Positions 51,546 through 60,630 of a stretch of 64,000 nucleotides of DNA are shown here, piece after piece. Source of the stretch: Pseudofrankia sp. DC12. GTDB lineage: Bacteria; Actinomycetota; Actinomycetes; Frankiales; Frankiaceae. Both the position numbers and the translations under genes were made by a program. The first letter of the stretch is position 1, and each line of letters opens with the position of its first letter. A model generated the notes under the pieces. The model was given only the letters and a program-made list of their open reading frames with translations. It was not told the DNA's origin and made no database searches. The stretch spans positions 6,138,430 to 6,202,429 of the forward strand of contig NZ_KQ031391.1 of the NCBI RefSeq assembly GCF_000966285.1, read 5' to 3'.

Positions 51546-51896
51546 AGCTTCATGCTCCCAAAGCGGCCGAACGGCGCATGAATCCGGCAGCGGACCGTCC
51601 CGCCGACCACCTCCAGGATGAGCCCGGAGCCTGTCCGGACCACCGGGCTGAGCGCCGCCGCCGGCGGCCATCGCCCGGGTGCCGCCGACACTGTGCTCGT
51701 TTCATGCACCAACGTGCCCGGGTTGCTGTCGGGAGAGCGATGACTCGCCCACCCTGGGGCGGTCTGCCCCGGTGGCCCCCATAACACCGGAGACGTGGCG
51801 TCGGCCGGACGACGACGGCGGGCTCCGGGACGCGACGTTGCCTCGGGACCTGCGCGGGCGGCCGGCCTGGCCGGGGAGGTGGAAGGATCCGCCGAG

Positions 51897-52633
51897 ATGA
51901 CCACGAGCTTTGTTCTGATCCCAGGCGCTGACGGACAGGCCTGGACCTGGCACCTCCTGGCGCCGCGGCTGCGGGCGCTCGGCCACGACGCCGTGCCCGT
52001 CAGCTATCCAGCCGGCCCGGAGGCTCGGCTGGAGGACTACGCCGACGCCGCCGTCGCCGCGTTGCGCGCCTCGGCTCCGCCGCCCGGCCCGGGCCGGGTG
52101 GCGGTCGTCGGGCTGTCGCTCGGTGGCTTCCTCGCGCCGCTGGTCTGCGAGCGGGTCCCGGTGGACCTGCTCGTCCTGCTCAACGCGATGGTGCCGAGCC
52201 CCGGTGAGCCGGTGGACGCGTGGTGGGGCGCCGTCGGCCACGGCGAGGCACGGGCCGCGGCCCGCCGCCCAGGCGGGCCGGGTGGCGACCGGGGGCGACG
52301 AGATCGACCTGCGGGACGAGTTCTTCCACGACGTCCCGGACGAGGTCACCAACGAGGCGATGGCCGGTCCGCCGCCGGCCGGGCCGTCCGCAGCGATGTG
52401 CGCGCAGCCGTGGCCGCTGGCGAGCTGGCCCGACGTGCCGACCCGGTTTCCTGCAGGGCAGCGACGACCGGTTCTTCCCGCCGTTGTTCCAGCGCCGGGT
52501 GGTGCGCGACCGGCTCGGGCCCGGCGTCGAGGTCGACGAGCTGCCGGGCGGCCACCTGCTGCCGCTCAGCCAGCCCGGCCTGCTCGCCCGGCGGCTCGAC
52601 GCCTACCTGCGGGCGTTGACGCCCGCCGGCTGA
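51897..52633 (+). pseudogene. Alpha/beta hydrolase with two frameshifts
   Basis: The gene begins well: GGAAGGA then ATG, TTSFVLIPGADGQAWTWHLL, and the nucleophile elbow VVGLSLGGFLAPLV. Near 52260 the frame changes (continuing ATGGDEIDLRDEFFHDVPDE). At the TTT of 52447-52449 it changes again to FLQGSDDRFFPPLFQRRVVR with the catalytic-His block DELPGGHLLPLSQP to the stop. Both breaks equal single-base indels. It is a pseudogene or the victim of sequencing errors. Confidence 0.72.
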
Positions 52634-52646
52634 GTTGGTCGCGGTG

Positions 52647-52958
52647 TCAGGAGCCGCCCGCCACCGAGCGCTGCACGACCTCGAACTCCAGCAGCGACGA
52701 GCCGGACGACACCGGGCGGGCCCGCTCCCCGGCGTGCGCCTCCATCGCCGGCCCGGTGAGCCAGGCCTGGAACGACTCCTCGCTGTCCCAGTGCGTCACC
52801 ACGAAGTACCGGTTGTCACCCTTGATCGGCCGGAGCAGCTCGAAGGAGACGAAGCCGGGCTGCCCATCCACCGCGTGCAGCCGGTTGGCGAACCGCTTCT
52901 CCAGCTCGGGGCCGGCGCCCTCGGGAACCTCGATGGCATTGATCTTCACGACGGTCAC
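52647..52958 (-). CDS. MhuD-like haem-degrading monooxygenase
   Basis: A 103-aa ferredoxin-fold (ABM) protein closely matching mycobacterial MhuD, which opens haem to mycobilin with iron release. The residues known for MhuD are at identical positions: Asn7 (VVKINAIEV), Arg26 (FANR), Trp66 (ESFQAW) and the haem ligand His75 (AMEAHAG). Length is normal. It is a single cytoplasmic gene without haem uptake genes nearby. Closest functional reading: iron recovery from haem. Confidence 0.9.
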   Translation of the reverse strand: MTVVKINAIEVPEGAGPELEKRFANRLHAVDGQPGFVSFELLRPIKGDNRYFVVTHWDSEESFQAWLTGPAMEAHAGERARPVSSGSSLLEFEVVQRSVAGGS

Positions 52959-53078
52959 GCTGTCCAGCGTATTGCTTACCCGGGTGTCGGCGGGCGGCCC
53001 ACCGGGCGGCGCGCGACCGTCGGGGGTGGGACCGGGCGGTGGCGCGTCGAGGACGCCGGCGCGCCACCGCTGGCCGTC

Positions 53079-54266
53079 TCAGCCGCCGATGCGCTGGGCC
53101 AGGGCGGGCAGCAGCCGCCGGGCGTTCTCGCGGTTGATCTGGCGGCGGATGCCCGGGCTGAGCGCCGGGTCGGTGTCGATCGCCCGGGCGTTGAGCCGCG
53201 CTCCGTCCGCCGTCGAGGCCGGGAAGTCCGAGCCGAACAGCAGCTTCTCGGCGCCGACGGTGGCGAGCAGCGACGGGGTGGCGCCCGGCGAGATCGGCGC
53301 CGCCGAGTCGTACCAGCACCGCCTGATACTGCGGGCGGCCACGGCCTGGCTGACCCCGGCCCCCAGGTAGGAGCCGAGCTGCAGCCGGCTGGCCAGCAGC
53401 GGGAAGAATCCGCCGCCGTGCGGAAGGATGAAGGAGATGTTGGGATAGCGGTCGAAAACCCCGGCCAGCAGCATCTTCACGGCCGCGCGCGTGGTGTCCG
53501 CCAGGAAGTCGGCGAGGAAATCGGCGACGGGCGCGCCGGAGCAGCCGGGCAGGTTGTACGGATGGGTGAACGCCACCGCGTGCCGTCGGTCCAGCTCGGC
53601 GAGAATGGGGTCGAACGCCGGGTCCCCGAGATACTGGCCCGCCGCGTGCATGCTCAGGACGACGCCGTCGGCGTGCAACGTGTCGAGCGCGTACCCGATC
53701 TCGTTGAGGGCCACGTCGACGTTCGCCAGCGGCGCCGCGGCGAAGAACCCGAAGCGGGCCGGATGGTCGCGGATCACCTCGCCGAGAGCGTCGTTGCCGA
53801 CCCGGGTGCTCTCCGCGATCTGCGCCGGAGTCAGGCTGGTCAGGAACTCCGAGGGGGCCGGCCCGGACAGGACCGCGGCGGCCACACCGGTCTCGTCCAT
53901 GATCTGAAGGGAGCTTTCGACGGTCCAGTTCGCCCACGGCGGCCCGCCCGCCGGGGGAAGCAGCCCGTGGTCGACCATCCACTGGTGCGCGGCCGGCGGA
54001 ATGGCGTGGTGGTGCACGTCGATGCGGCCGTTCGCGTTCGCGTTGGCGGCGGGCGCCGGGCTGGGCGCGGCGGCGCTGGGGCTCTCGGCGGAACCAGGGG
54101 CTGCGGCAGCGCTGGGCGCGGCGGCGCTGGCCGTCTGCGCCACCGAAGGCGCCAGGGTCGCCGCGCCCAGCGCGGCGGCACCCCAGAGCAGGGAGCGCCG
54201 GTGGGGAGCCGGAGAATCCAGCACCTCGAACGGCTGGCTTTCGTCTATGGCGTTCTCGTCGCGCAC
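53079..54266 (-). CDS. Secreted (Tat-like) amidohydrolase-2 family protein
   Basis: A 395-aa amidohydrolase-2 family protein (ACMSD-like TIM barrel). A Tat-like signal HRRSLLWGAAALGAATLAPS near residues 23-42 is followed by an Ala/Ser/Pro linker, then the metal site RIDVHHHAIPPAAHQW, AVAFTHPYNLPGCSG, SFILPHGGGFFPLLA and KLLFGSDFPASTADG. The family includes decarboxylases and lactonases. I chose the GTG at 54266 because GAGGAG lies five bases upstream. Export would be unusual for the family but the signal is clear. Confidence 0.85.
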   Translation of the reverse strand: MRDENAIDESQPFEVLDSPAPHRRSLLWGAAALGAATLAPSVAQTASAAAPSAAAAPGSAESPSAAAPSPAPAANANANGRIDVHHHAIPPAAHQWMVDHGLLPPAGGPPWANWTVESSLQIMDETGVAAAVLSGPAPSEFLTSLTPAQIAESTRVGNDALGEVIRDHPARFGFFAAAPLANVDVALNEIGYALDTLHADGVVLSMHAAGQYLGDPAFDPILAELDRRHAVAFTHPYNLPGCSGAPVADFLADFLADTTRAAVKMLLAGVFDRYPNISFILPHGGGFFPLLASRLQLGSYLGAGVSQAVAARSIRRCWYDSAAPISPGATPSLLATVGAEKLLFGSDFPASTADGARLNARAIDTDPALSPGIRRQINRENARRLLPALAQRIGG

Positions 54267-54757
54267 AAATACTCCTCTGCGAGGGCCGATCACGGGCGTT
54301 CACGTGCAGAGCGCTGCGTCGTTGCCCCGTGTTCGGACGAGCCGGGCTGTGGCGGGCAGGGCGCCAGGGGGCAGGCGGATGTTTGGCCATCAGCGACACG
54401 GCGGCGACCGGGTCGGGCGGACCGTATCGACCCTTCGCAGGTCCTGCCGCCTGTTCGCCGCACGATGGCGCGGTCACGCCACTCGTGGCGGACCCGCGCC
54501 GCGGCGGTCCGGGGACGCGGGTTTCCAGAGGCGCGGCCTCTCCCCGGCCGTGGCGGTGCGCGAGGCGACGCGGAGGCGCCTGGCGCGTCACGATGTGGGC
54601 GGCGCGGGCGACCACCGCGGCCGGCTGGTCGACAATGCTGGCCGGGCGCGCCGGGAGAACCTTCGGCGGGCGTGGGGCGTTGGAACTCACAGCGTCAGGT
54701 GACTGGAGATCCGCGGCCAGGGCCGTGGAGCGACCTCGATACAGGAAGAGAAGCACC
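54267..54757. other. Gene-free region upstream of terB
   Basis: About 490 bases between the divergent amidohydrolase and TerB genes. Open frames here lack any family feature and look like GC-driven chance frames. It presumably contains both promoters. GGAAGAGAAG at about 54742-54751 is the terB ribosome-binding site. Confidence 0.4.
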
Positions 54758-55213
54758 ATGCCGATCTGGGACCGTCTGCGCACGTCGACGCAGACCATGC
54801 AAGGCCAGCTCACGGCGAAGAAGAACGAGCTGAAGAGCGGCGCCTTCCGCGACGCCAGCATGGCGATCTGTGCGCTCGTCGCCGCGGCCGACGGCACCGT
54901 CGACCCAGCCGAACGGCAGCGCGTCGCGGGGCTGATCGCCGCCAACGACGTCCTGGCGAACTTCCCGGCCGACGACCTGCAGCGCCGGTTCAACGACTAC
55001 CTGGCCAAGCTGCAGCAGGACTTCGCGTTCGGGAAGGTCTCCGTCCTCCAGGAGATCGGCAAGACCAAGAAGAAGCCGGCGGAGGCGCGCGCCGTCATCC
55101 AGATCGGCATCATCATCGGCGGCGCCGACGGCAGCTTTGACAAGACGGAGCAGGCCGTCGTCCGGGAGGCCTGCTTCGCCGTCGGCATCAGCCCGGACGA
55201 GTTCGACCTGTAG
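54758..55213 (+). CDS. TerB-family tellurite resistance protein
   Basis: A 151-aa helical protein of the TerB family. SMAICALVAAADGTVDPAER (about residues 34-53) and IIIGGADGSFDKTEQAVVRE (about 122-141) carry the two acidic, metal-binding repeats; DEFDL is the C-terminus. TerB proteins act in tellurite and general envelope stress responses with TerC/TerD partners. Here it stands alone. GGAAGAGAAG precedes the ATG. Confidence 0.9.
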   Translation: MPIWDRLRTSTQTMQGQLTAKKNELKSGAFRDASMAICALVAAADGTVDPAERQRVAGLIAANDVLANFPADDLQRRFNDYLAKLQQDFAFGKVSVLQEIGKTKKKPAEARAVIQIGIIIGGADGSFDKTEQAVVREACFAVGISPDEFDL

Positions 55214-55358
55214 CCGAGCAGGATTCCGGCGAGTTACGGCCACCCGGGATGCGGGGCGTGGACATGGCTCGGGCCGGGACCGTCGACGGCCGGTCCCGGC
55301 CAGCCGGGCCGTGGCCGCGGCGCGCCCGGCCGGCGGCGTACCTGGGTGAGGGGTCCCG

Positions 55359-56096
55359 GTGAGCACCGGCATACGCCTCGCCGTGAGCCTCGGGCTGCTG
55401 CTGGTTCTCGCCATCGGCGCCCAGGGCTACGGCCGGCTGCGGCTGCGGGCGGCAGTGCTGACGGCCGCCCTGCGCGCGGTCGTGCAGCTCGCCGCCGTCG
55501 GCCTGGTCATCCGGTCGGTGTTCGCCGCACCGGCGGCCAGCTTCGCGGTCCTCGCCGTGATGGCGGCCGTGGCGACCCGCACCGCGGCGAAACGGCTGAC
55601 CGGGCTGCCCGGCGCGGGCCGCGCCGTGGTCATCGCGAGCCTGTCCGCGGCGGCCCTCACCCTCGGTGTCCTGTTCGCCGTCCCGGCGCTGCCGCGCTCG
55701 CCCCGCTACCTCGTCGCGCTCGGCGGGATCGTGCTCGGCGGGACGATGACCGCGTGCACGCTCGCCGGCCGTCGGCTCCTGGACGGCCTGCACCGGCGCC
55801 GCGACGAGGTCGAGGCCTGGCTCGCACTGGGCGCGACCCCGCGCCAGGCGGTCGCGGACATCGCCCGTACCGCGGCCAGCGAGGCGCTCCTGCCGGCGCT
55901 GGACCAGACCCGGACCGTCGGCCTGGTCACGCTGCCGGGGGCGTTTGTCGGCGCGCTGCTCGGGGGAGCCAGCCCGCTGGACGCCGCCCGTTTCCAGCTC
56001 GTGGTCCTCATCGCGCTGCTGGCCGCGGAGACCTATGCGGCGGTCGTGCTGGTCTGGCTGCTCGGCGCGCCCGCCCAGCTCCCCGTCCTCGAGTAG
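55359..56096 (+). CDS. FetB-like ABC permease (UPF0014)
   Basis: A 245-aa membrane protein of the FetB/YbbM family (iron export permease in E. coli). Hydrophobic segments are SLGLLLVLAIGAQGYG, AVLTAALRAVVQLAAVGLVI and others. The conserved VALGGIVLGGTMTACTLAGR and EAWLALGATPRQAV blocks and QTRTVGLVTLPGAFVGALLG near the C-terminus identify the family. The partner ATPase FetA is not adjacent. GTG start with GAGGGG upstream. It is convergent with the LLM gene across a hairpin. Confidence 0.88.
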   Translation: MSTGIRLAVSLGLLLVLAIGAQGYGRLRLRAAVLTAALRAVVQLAAVGLVIRSVFAAPAASFAVLAVMAAVATRTAAKRLTGLPGAGRAVVIASLSAAALTLGVLFAVPALPRSPRYLVALGGIVLGGTMTACTLAGRRLLDGLHRRRDEVEAWLALGATPRQAVADIARTAASEALLPALDQTRTVGLVTLPGAFVGALLGGASPLDAARFQLVVLIALLAAETYAAVVLVWLLGAPAQLPVLE

Positions 56097-56121
56097 CCGG
56101 GCCCCGGCGGGGCTGCCGGCT
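56095..56121. terminator. Bidirectional hairpin between convergent genes
   Basis: AGCCGG/CCGGCT outer arms and CCCC/GGGG inner arms form a bulged stem overlapping both stop codons of the convergent FetB-like and LLM genes. A shared terminator is inferred. Confidence 0.5.
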
Positions 56122-56968
56122 AGCGCGCCAGCGCCTCCGCCAGGCGGGCCCGCCACTCGGCCTCCTCGCCCGGCCCGGCGCCGGGGGGCAGGCGCAGGCC
56201 AAGCACCACGTGGTCGGCGCCGGCCGTCTGGAACTCGGCGATCCGCGCCACGATCGACTCCAGGTCCCCCCAGACGGTGACGGCGTCGACGAAGGCGTCA
56301 CTCGGCCCGGAGAGGTCCGCCTCGGTGAAGCCCATCCGCAGGAAGTTGCGGCGGTAGCCGGGAATGGTCGTGAAGAAGCTGGTCGAGGCGCGCGCGGCCT
56401 CCCGGGCCGTACCCGGGTCCGCCGCGGGAATGACCTGCACCAGCAGCGCGAGCGTCGGCCCGGCGCCGAGCACCGCCCGGGCGTCGGCCACGTATTGCGG
56501 GGTCACCAGGTACGGGTAGGCGCCGCCCGCGCGGTCGCGGGCCAGCTCGAGCATCCGCGGGCCGAGCGCGGCGAGGATCCGCTCGGACGCGGGCACCACC
56601 GGTGCCACGCCGTCCAGCGTGTCCAGGTAGGCGTTGAGCGTCGGCAATGGCTTCGGCCCATGCGCGCCGCCCAGGCCGACGACGAACCGGCCGGGATGGT
56701 CCGCCGCGAGTGCCGCGTAGGCCGCGGCGACCTCGGCCGCCGGCACCCGCTCGACGGGGATGATGCCGGTGGCCACCCGCAGCTCGGCGGTGCCACGGAC
56801 GACCCTGGCCACCTGGCCCAGGTTGTTGCCCTGGCCGCCGGGCAGCCAGAGCGTCTGGTACCCGAGCTCCGCGAGCCTGGCGGCCGCGTCGATCTCCGCG
56901 GCCGGCTCGGCCGCCGCGTCAAGGCCCAGGCCCGCGATACCGATCGCTCCCGCAATGGTCATGACCAT
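56120..56968 (-). CDS. LLM-class F420-dependent oxidoreductase
   Basis: A 282-aa luciferase-like protein. The barrel start is AGAIGIAGLGLDAAAEPAAE, AARLAELGYQTLWLPGGQGN is the first helix-strand block, LRVATGIIPVERVPAAEVAA and PGRFVVGLGGAHGPKPLPTL follow, and FQTAGADHVVLGLRLPPGAG ends the barrel. Mycobacterial relatives (TIGR03620 type) use coenzyme F420. Substrate unknown. ATG 56968 is chosen; ATG 56962 is equally possible because neither has a clear ribosome-binding site. Confidence 0.85.
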   Translation of the reverse strand: MVMTIAGAIGIAGLGLDAAAEPAAEIDAAARLAELGYQTLWLPGGQGNNLGQVARVVRGTAELRVATGIIPVERVPAAEVAAAYAALAADHPGRFVVGLGGAHGPKPLPTLNAYLDTLDGVAPVVPASERILAALGPRMLELARDRAGGAYPYLVTPQYVADARAVLGAGPTLALLVQVIPAADPGTAREAARASTSFFTTIPGYRRNFLRMGFTEADLSGPSDAFVDAVTVWGDLESIVARIAEFQTAGADHVVLGLRLPPGAGPGEEAEWRARLAEALAR

Positions 56969-57100
56969 CGCCAACAGGCCCCGCCGCCGCGCTGTTCCCG
57001 GCGGCCTCGGAGGGTGTTCATGACACCCTGGCTTCCTTCTCCGGGCTGGTGTTCGTCCGGTGGCCAGGGTCTGGCCAGCCGGACGGACTAGCCTGGAGCG

Positions 57101-58258
57101 ATGATTGCGGACGGGGCGGCGGCGGTTCTGGCGGCGTGCTGGCGGGACGGGTACTGCGTGCCGAACCCGGAGGTCTACCCCCACCTGTGGCTCTGGGACT
57201 CCTGCTTCCATGCCATCTCCTGGGCGGCGCTCGGCGACCGGCGGGCCTCTGCCGAGCTGGCGTCGTGCCTGGACGCGCAGCTGCCGAACGGCTTCGTGCC
57301 GCACATGCGCTACGCGTCGCCGTCCGAGGGCCGGGGGCCGCTGGCGGACCGGTCCTCGTTCACCCAGCCGCCGATCTACGCCCATGCGGCGCGCGTGCTG
57401 GTCGACCGCGGGCTGCCGGTCGCCGCCGGCACGCTGGAGCGCATCGAACGGGCTCTGGACCATCTGTGGACCCAGCGGATGGCCGCCGACGGGCTGCTCT
57501 ACATCGTCCACCCGTGGGAGTCCGGGTCCGATGACTCGCCCAGGTTCGACGACTGGGTCGGGCGGTCGACCTGGTCGCGTCTCGCGTTCACCATCGTCGA
57601 CCACCAGCTGGTCGACTCCGCCGAGTTCGACGCGCAGGGCGCGGCGCGCTGGTCGCGGGACTTCGTCGTCGCCCCGGCAGCCTTCAATGCGTTCGCCGCG
57701 CACGCCGCGGCAGAGCTCGCCGCCCTGACCGGGGACCCGGCCTGGCGGCGGCGCTCCGGCGAGCTGGCCACCGCGATCGACGACGTGCTGTGGGACGCGG
57801 ACCAGCGTCACTGGGTGGACAAGCCGATCGTCGGTGGCGGCCCGAGCGCGGTGCTCCCGACGCTCGACGGGCTGACGCCGCTGCTGGTCACCGCGGACCC
57901 GGGGAAGGCCGGGGCGGCGCTGGCGCTGGCCGCGGACCCGGCCGGCTACGCGGCCCCGTTCGGCCTGCGCTTCGTGCCGGCGGGCCACCCCCGCTACTCC
58001 CCGGAGCAGTACTGGCGCGGGCCAGCCTGGCCTCAGCTGAACTACATGCTGTACCAGGCGGCCCGCCGCTGGGAGGCCGCGCCGCTCGCCGAGGCGATCG
58101 CCGACGTGAGCCGCCGCGCGGCCGTCGCCTCCGGCTTCGCCGAGTACTGGAACCCGGAGACTGGCGCGGGCCTCGGGGCCCGGCCGCAGGGCTGGGCGGC
58201 CCTCGCCGCCACCTACCCGCCGGTGCCGGCCCAGGCCGCCCCGGTGGCCGCCAGCTGA
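57101..58258 (+). CDS. MGH1/GH63-like (alpha/alpha)6-barrel glycoside hydrolase
   Basis: A 385-aa protein of the six-hairpin glycosidase type, close to mannosylglycerate/glucosylglycerate hydrolases and GH63. PHLWLWDSCFHAISWAALGD (about residues 27-46) holds the likely catalytic Asp. FVPHMRYASPSEGRGPL and YWRGPAWPQLNYMLYQAARR line the sugar pocket. AEYWNPETGAGLGARPQGWA near the C-terminus holds the catalytic Glu. It probably cleaves an alpha-glycoside of a compatible solute. No signal peptide; cytoplasmic. ATG follows GGAG closely. Confidence 0.85.
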   Translation: MIADGAAAVLAACWRDGYCVPNPEVYPHLWLWDSCFHAISWAALGDRRASAELASCLDAQLPNGFVPHMRYASPSEGRGPLADRSSFTQPPIYAHAARVLVDRGLPVAAGTLERIERALDHLWTQRMAADGLLYIVHPWESGSDDSPRFDDWVGRSTWSRLAFTIVDHQLVDSAEFDAQGAARWSRDFVVAPAAFNAFAAHAAAELAALTGDPAWRRRSGELATAIDDVLWDADQRHWVDKPIVGGGPSAVLPTLDGLTPLLVTADPGKAGAALALAADPAGYAAPFGLRFVPAGHPRYSPEQYWRGPAWPQLNYMLYQAARRWEAAPLAEAIADVSRRAAVASGFAEYWNPETGAGLGARPQGWAALAATYPPVPAQAAPVAAS

Positions 58259-58465
58259 CCGGGAACCCGTTGACCTCAAGCGCTCTCGAGGTTCGACGGC
58301 CGTGCCATGACTGTTCGCTGACGCCGAGCAGCGGCTTCCGGCCCGGCGTGCACAACGGGACGCCGCGGCCGACGACAGGGCCGCCGCGCGGGCCTGAACC
58401 GGCGCCTGCCGCCGAGATGTCGCGCGGGGCGCCCGAAGGTCCCGGCTTCGCGCGGTCTGGGGCTG

Positions 58466-58498
58466 CGGGACGGGCGCGGCCTGGCCGCGCCCGTCCCG
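58466..58498. terminator. Near-perfect 33-nt palindrome between convergent genes
   Basis: CGGGACGGGCGCGGCC, a single T, then GGCCGCGCCCGTCCCG: 16-bp perfect arms. It lies between the convergent glycosidase and lipoprotein genes, 16 nt past the lipoprotein stop. A bidirectional terminator is inferred. Confidence 0.65.
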
Positions 58499-58513
58499 TC
58501 CCTCGGGCTGGGG

Positions 58514-59914
58514 TCAGCGCAGCGGCATGACCCGCACGATCCGGACAGACGAGCCGGTGCTGCCGACAGCGGGGAAGGCGACGCTGCCGTCGGGGTAGTC
58601 CTTGGCTTCGACGTAGGTGTGGTCCGGTATGGCGATGGTGAACTGGCTGCCCACAGCCGCGCCGCCGGTGGAGTCGTACACCTGGGCCGCGGTGGAGGAC
58701 CCGGACCGCCAGGTCAGCAGCATCCTGGCCGGGCCGTAGGCGACCAGGTGCGAGTGCTCGGTCTTGTCGGCGGTGACGACCGTATGGTCGGACGCGCCGG
58801 TGGAGAAGTGCTCCAGGCGGGTCTGGTTGCCGTTGCTCCACGCGGTCCAGTAGCCCTGGGTGCCGGCGAGCACGATGTTGCCGCCGAACAGGGTCCCGTC
58901 ACAGACCCCGGGCGCCACGGTCTGGCCGGTGCTGGGGCGGGCGATGCGGCAGTTGTTGTCCGTGGTGCAGACCATGGCGAAGTGGCCGGTCCGCGGGTCC
59001 CAGGTGATGTGGGAGTCCCAGGCGTGGCTGCACCCCCAGCCGAAGCTGTCGTGCCCGGAGACCAGGGCGCCGGTGCTGGCGTTGACGACCTGCATCCGGT
59101 CACCCTCGTGGATGTCGACGCAGCTGCCGTTGGCGACCGTGATCGCAGCCTCGAAATAGGCGGCGTAGCTGGTTCCGTCGTAGGCCAGGGTGCCGTGGTG
59201 GTTGTACCACCAGACGAACAGTGCCCCGGGGTCGTATCCGCCGAGGCTGCTGCTCAGGTTGGTGACCTGCTGCTCCCACACCTGCCGGCCGGAGTTGTCG
59301 AAGCGGACCATCCACATGCTCTTGGCCGGGCTGGAGGTCCCACCGCACAGCCTGCCGCTGCCCTGCGGGCCCGGACGGGTCAGCAGGACCACCACACCCT
59401 GCGGGTCGGCCTTGATGTCCTGCAGGTCGACCCCGGCCACGGCCGTGGGAGTACCGACCAGCTGGTCACCGCAGTCGAGCCTGCCGAGATGGACCTGGGA
59501 GTCCGGGCCCAGCCAGGCCAGCCACGACCCCCCGCCCGGCGCCGCGGCGATCGCGGCCGGCAACGGGTCGGTGTCGCCCTGCGGCCCGAAGCTGACCACC
59601 TGGGACCCCAGACTGACGTCGGTGATCCTCGTCGTCGGTGCTGTGCCCGCCGTCCGCCCGCAGTCACCGGACGCCGGTGCGGACGAGGTCGCTGGGTGCG
59701 ACGGCGTCGAGGTCACCGCCGCGGTGGCAGCCGGCGACGAGGTGGTCGGCTGGGTCGACGGCGAGGCGGACGCCTGGACCGGCGGCGAGCTGGTCGGAGA
59801 GCTCACCGGGCCCGCGCCGCCTCCGCCGGGGAGGCTGCCGGGTGTGCAGCCGGCGAGGGCGGCCACGGCGACCGCCAGCAGCGCCAGGTTGCAGGCAGTC
59901 CGTTTCAAGGTCAC
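58514..59914 (-). CDS. Secreted lipoprotein with beta-propeller-like body
   Basis: A 466-aa lipoprotein. The signal peptide ends in LAGC with acylated Cys23; a Ser/Pro/Thr-rich linker (about residues 30-85) precedes the folded domain. The body has repeated beta-rich blocks (WLAWLGPDSQVHLGRLDCG, MWMVRFDNSGRQVWEQQVTN, HFAMVCTTDNNCRIARP) suggesting a propeller, with several Cys that could form disulfides. I do not recognise a named family. The GTG start has GGAG upstream. Probably cell-surface; function unknown. Confidence 0.8.
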   Translation of the reverse strand: MTLKRTACNLALLAVAVAALAGCTPGSLPGGGGAGPVSSPTSSPPVQASASPSTQPTTSSPAATAAVTSTPSHPATSSAPASGDCGRTAGTAPTTRITDVSLGSQVVSFGPQGDTDPLPAAIAAAPGGGSWLAWLGPDSQVHLGRLDCGDQLVGTPTAVAGVDLQDIKADPQGVVVLLTRPGPQGSGRLCGGTSSPAKSMWMVRFDNSGRQVWEQQVTNLSSSLGGYDPGALFVWWYNHHGTLAYDGTSYAAYFEAAITVANGSCVDIHEGDRMQVVNASTGALVSGHDSFGWGCSHAWDSHITWDPRTGHFAMVCTTDNNCRIARPSTGQTVAPGVCDGTLFGGNIVLAGTQGYWTAWSNGNQTRLEHFSTGASDHTVVTADKTEHSHLVAYGPARMLLTWRSGSSTAAQVYDSTGGAAVGSQFTIAIPDHTYVEAKDYPDGSVAFPAVGSTGSSVRIVRVMPLR

Positions 59915-60312
59915 GTCTCAGCTCCATCCTGTCTGGTCCCACCCCATGGGAAGTCGTTCGGCGGCCCGGATTGGTTGCCGAATCACCGGGATTGCCCGGA
60001 TTTAGCGGGCATCCGGGGGTGTGGGGTCCAGCCGGAGCCTGGCGTCCGCGATGTAGAACGACGCTCTCGTCCGTGAATGTTGCGAGCATGCGTCCACTCC
60101 CGGCGGCGCGCGCCGCCGGTGGCCCCACGAGGCGGCCCGGCCGGGCGCCCCGAACACCGCGGCGAGCCCCTGTCCGGCGACCGGCTCGTGCAGACGGAGA
60201 GGCTCCGTCGAGCTTGTCGGCGAGCCGTCGGCGGCACGGCGCCGGCTTGCCAGGAGGTCAGCCCCGGCGCGTAGACGCCCCGGCGGGACGCGGCCAGGAC
60301 GCGGCCAGGACG

Positions 60313-60346
60313 CGGACGGGGCCGCCCCGCGGGGCGGCCCCGTCCG
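60313..60346. terminator. Perfect 34-bp palindrome
   Basis: CGGACGGGGCCGCCCCG followed by its exact reverse complement. It can form a very stable hairpin. Three GGACGCGG direct repeats (about 60287-60316) adjoin it. It may terminate leftward transcripts from the Clp-N gene or be a structural boundary. Confidence 0.5.
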
Positions 60347-60349
60347 GCG

Positions 60350-60483
60350 GCCTTAGCCTGCCCAGCTCCGCGACCGCGCAGGTCCGGTGCGATGTCGCGG
60401 GCCAGCGGACCTACCGGCCGACGAACTTCCTGCTGTACCGCCCGCTGGGCGGCCAGGTTCTCACCGTGACCCTCGTCGCCTGA
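60350..60483 (+). pseudogene. 3' remnant of an unidentified gene
   Basis: A frame ending at 60483 reads TAQVRCDVAGQRTYRPTNFL, then YRPLGGQVLTVTLVA and stop, and is followed 12 nt later by a good terminator hairpin. Upstream it runs into the 34-bp palindrome with no start. It looks like the last 40 codons of a lost gene. Family not recognised. Confidence 0.3.
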
Positions 60484-60495
60484 CGGCCGGTGGGT

Positions 60496-60535
60496 GGTGG
60501 GGTGGTGGGCCCATATTCGGGCTCACCACCCCACC
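60496..60535 (+). terminator. 16-bp stem terminator
   Basis: GGTGGGGTGGTGGGCC pairs with GGCTCACCACCCCACC through 16 bp with one G-U, loop CATATTCG. It follows the stop of the 3' remnant at 60483. Confidence 0.6.
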
Positions 60536-60630
60536 GGTACCGGGTGCCGCGGCTGTTTCAGCCGGGCAGTCATGGCACGGGGAACTCCGGGCCTTTCGCG
60601 GGATGTCTTCCGTGGTGTCCGCCTGTTACG

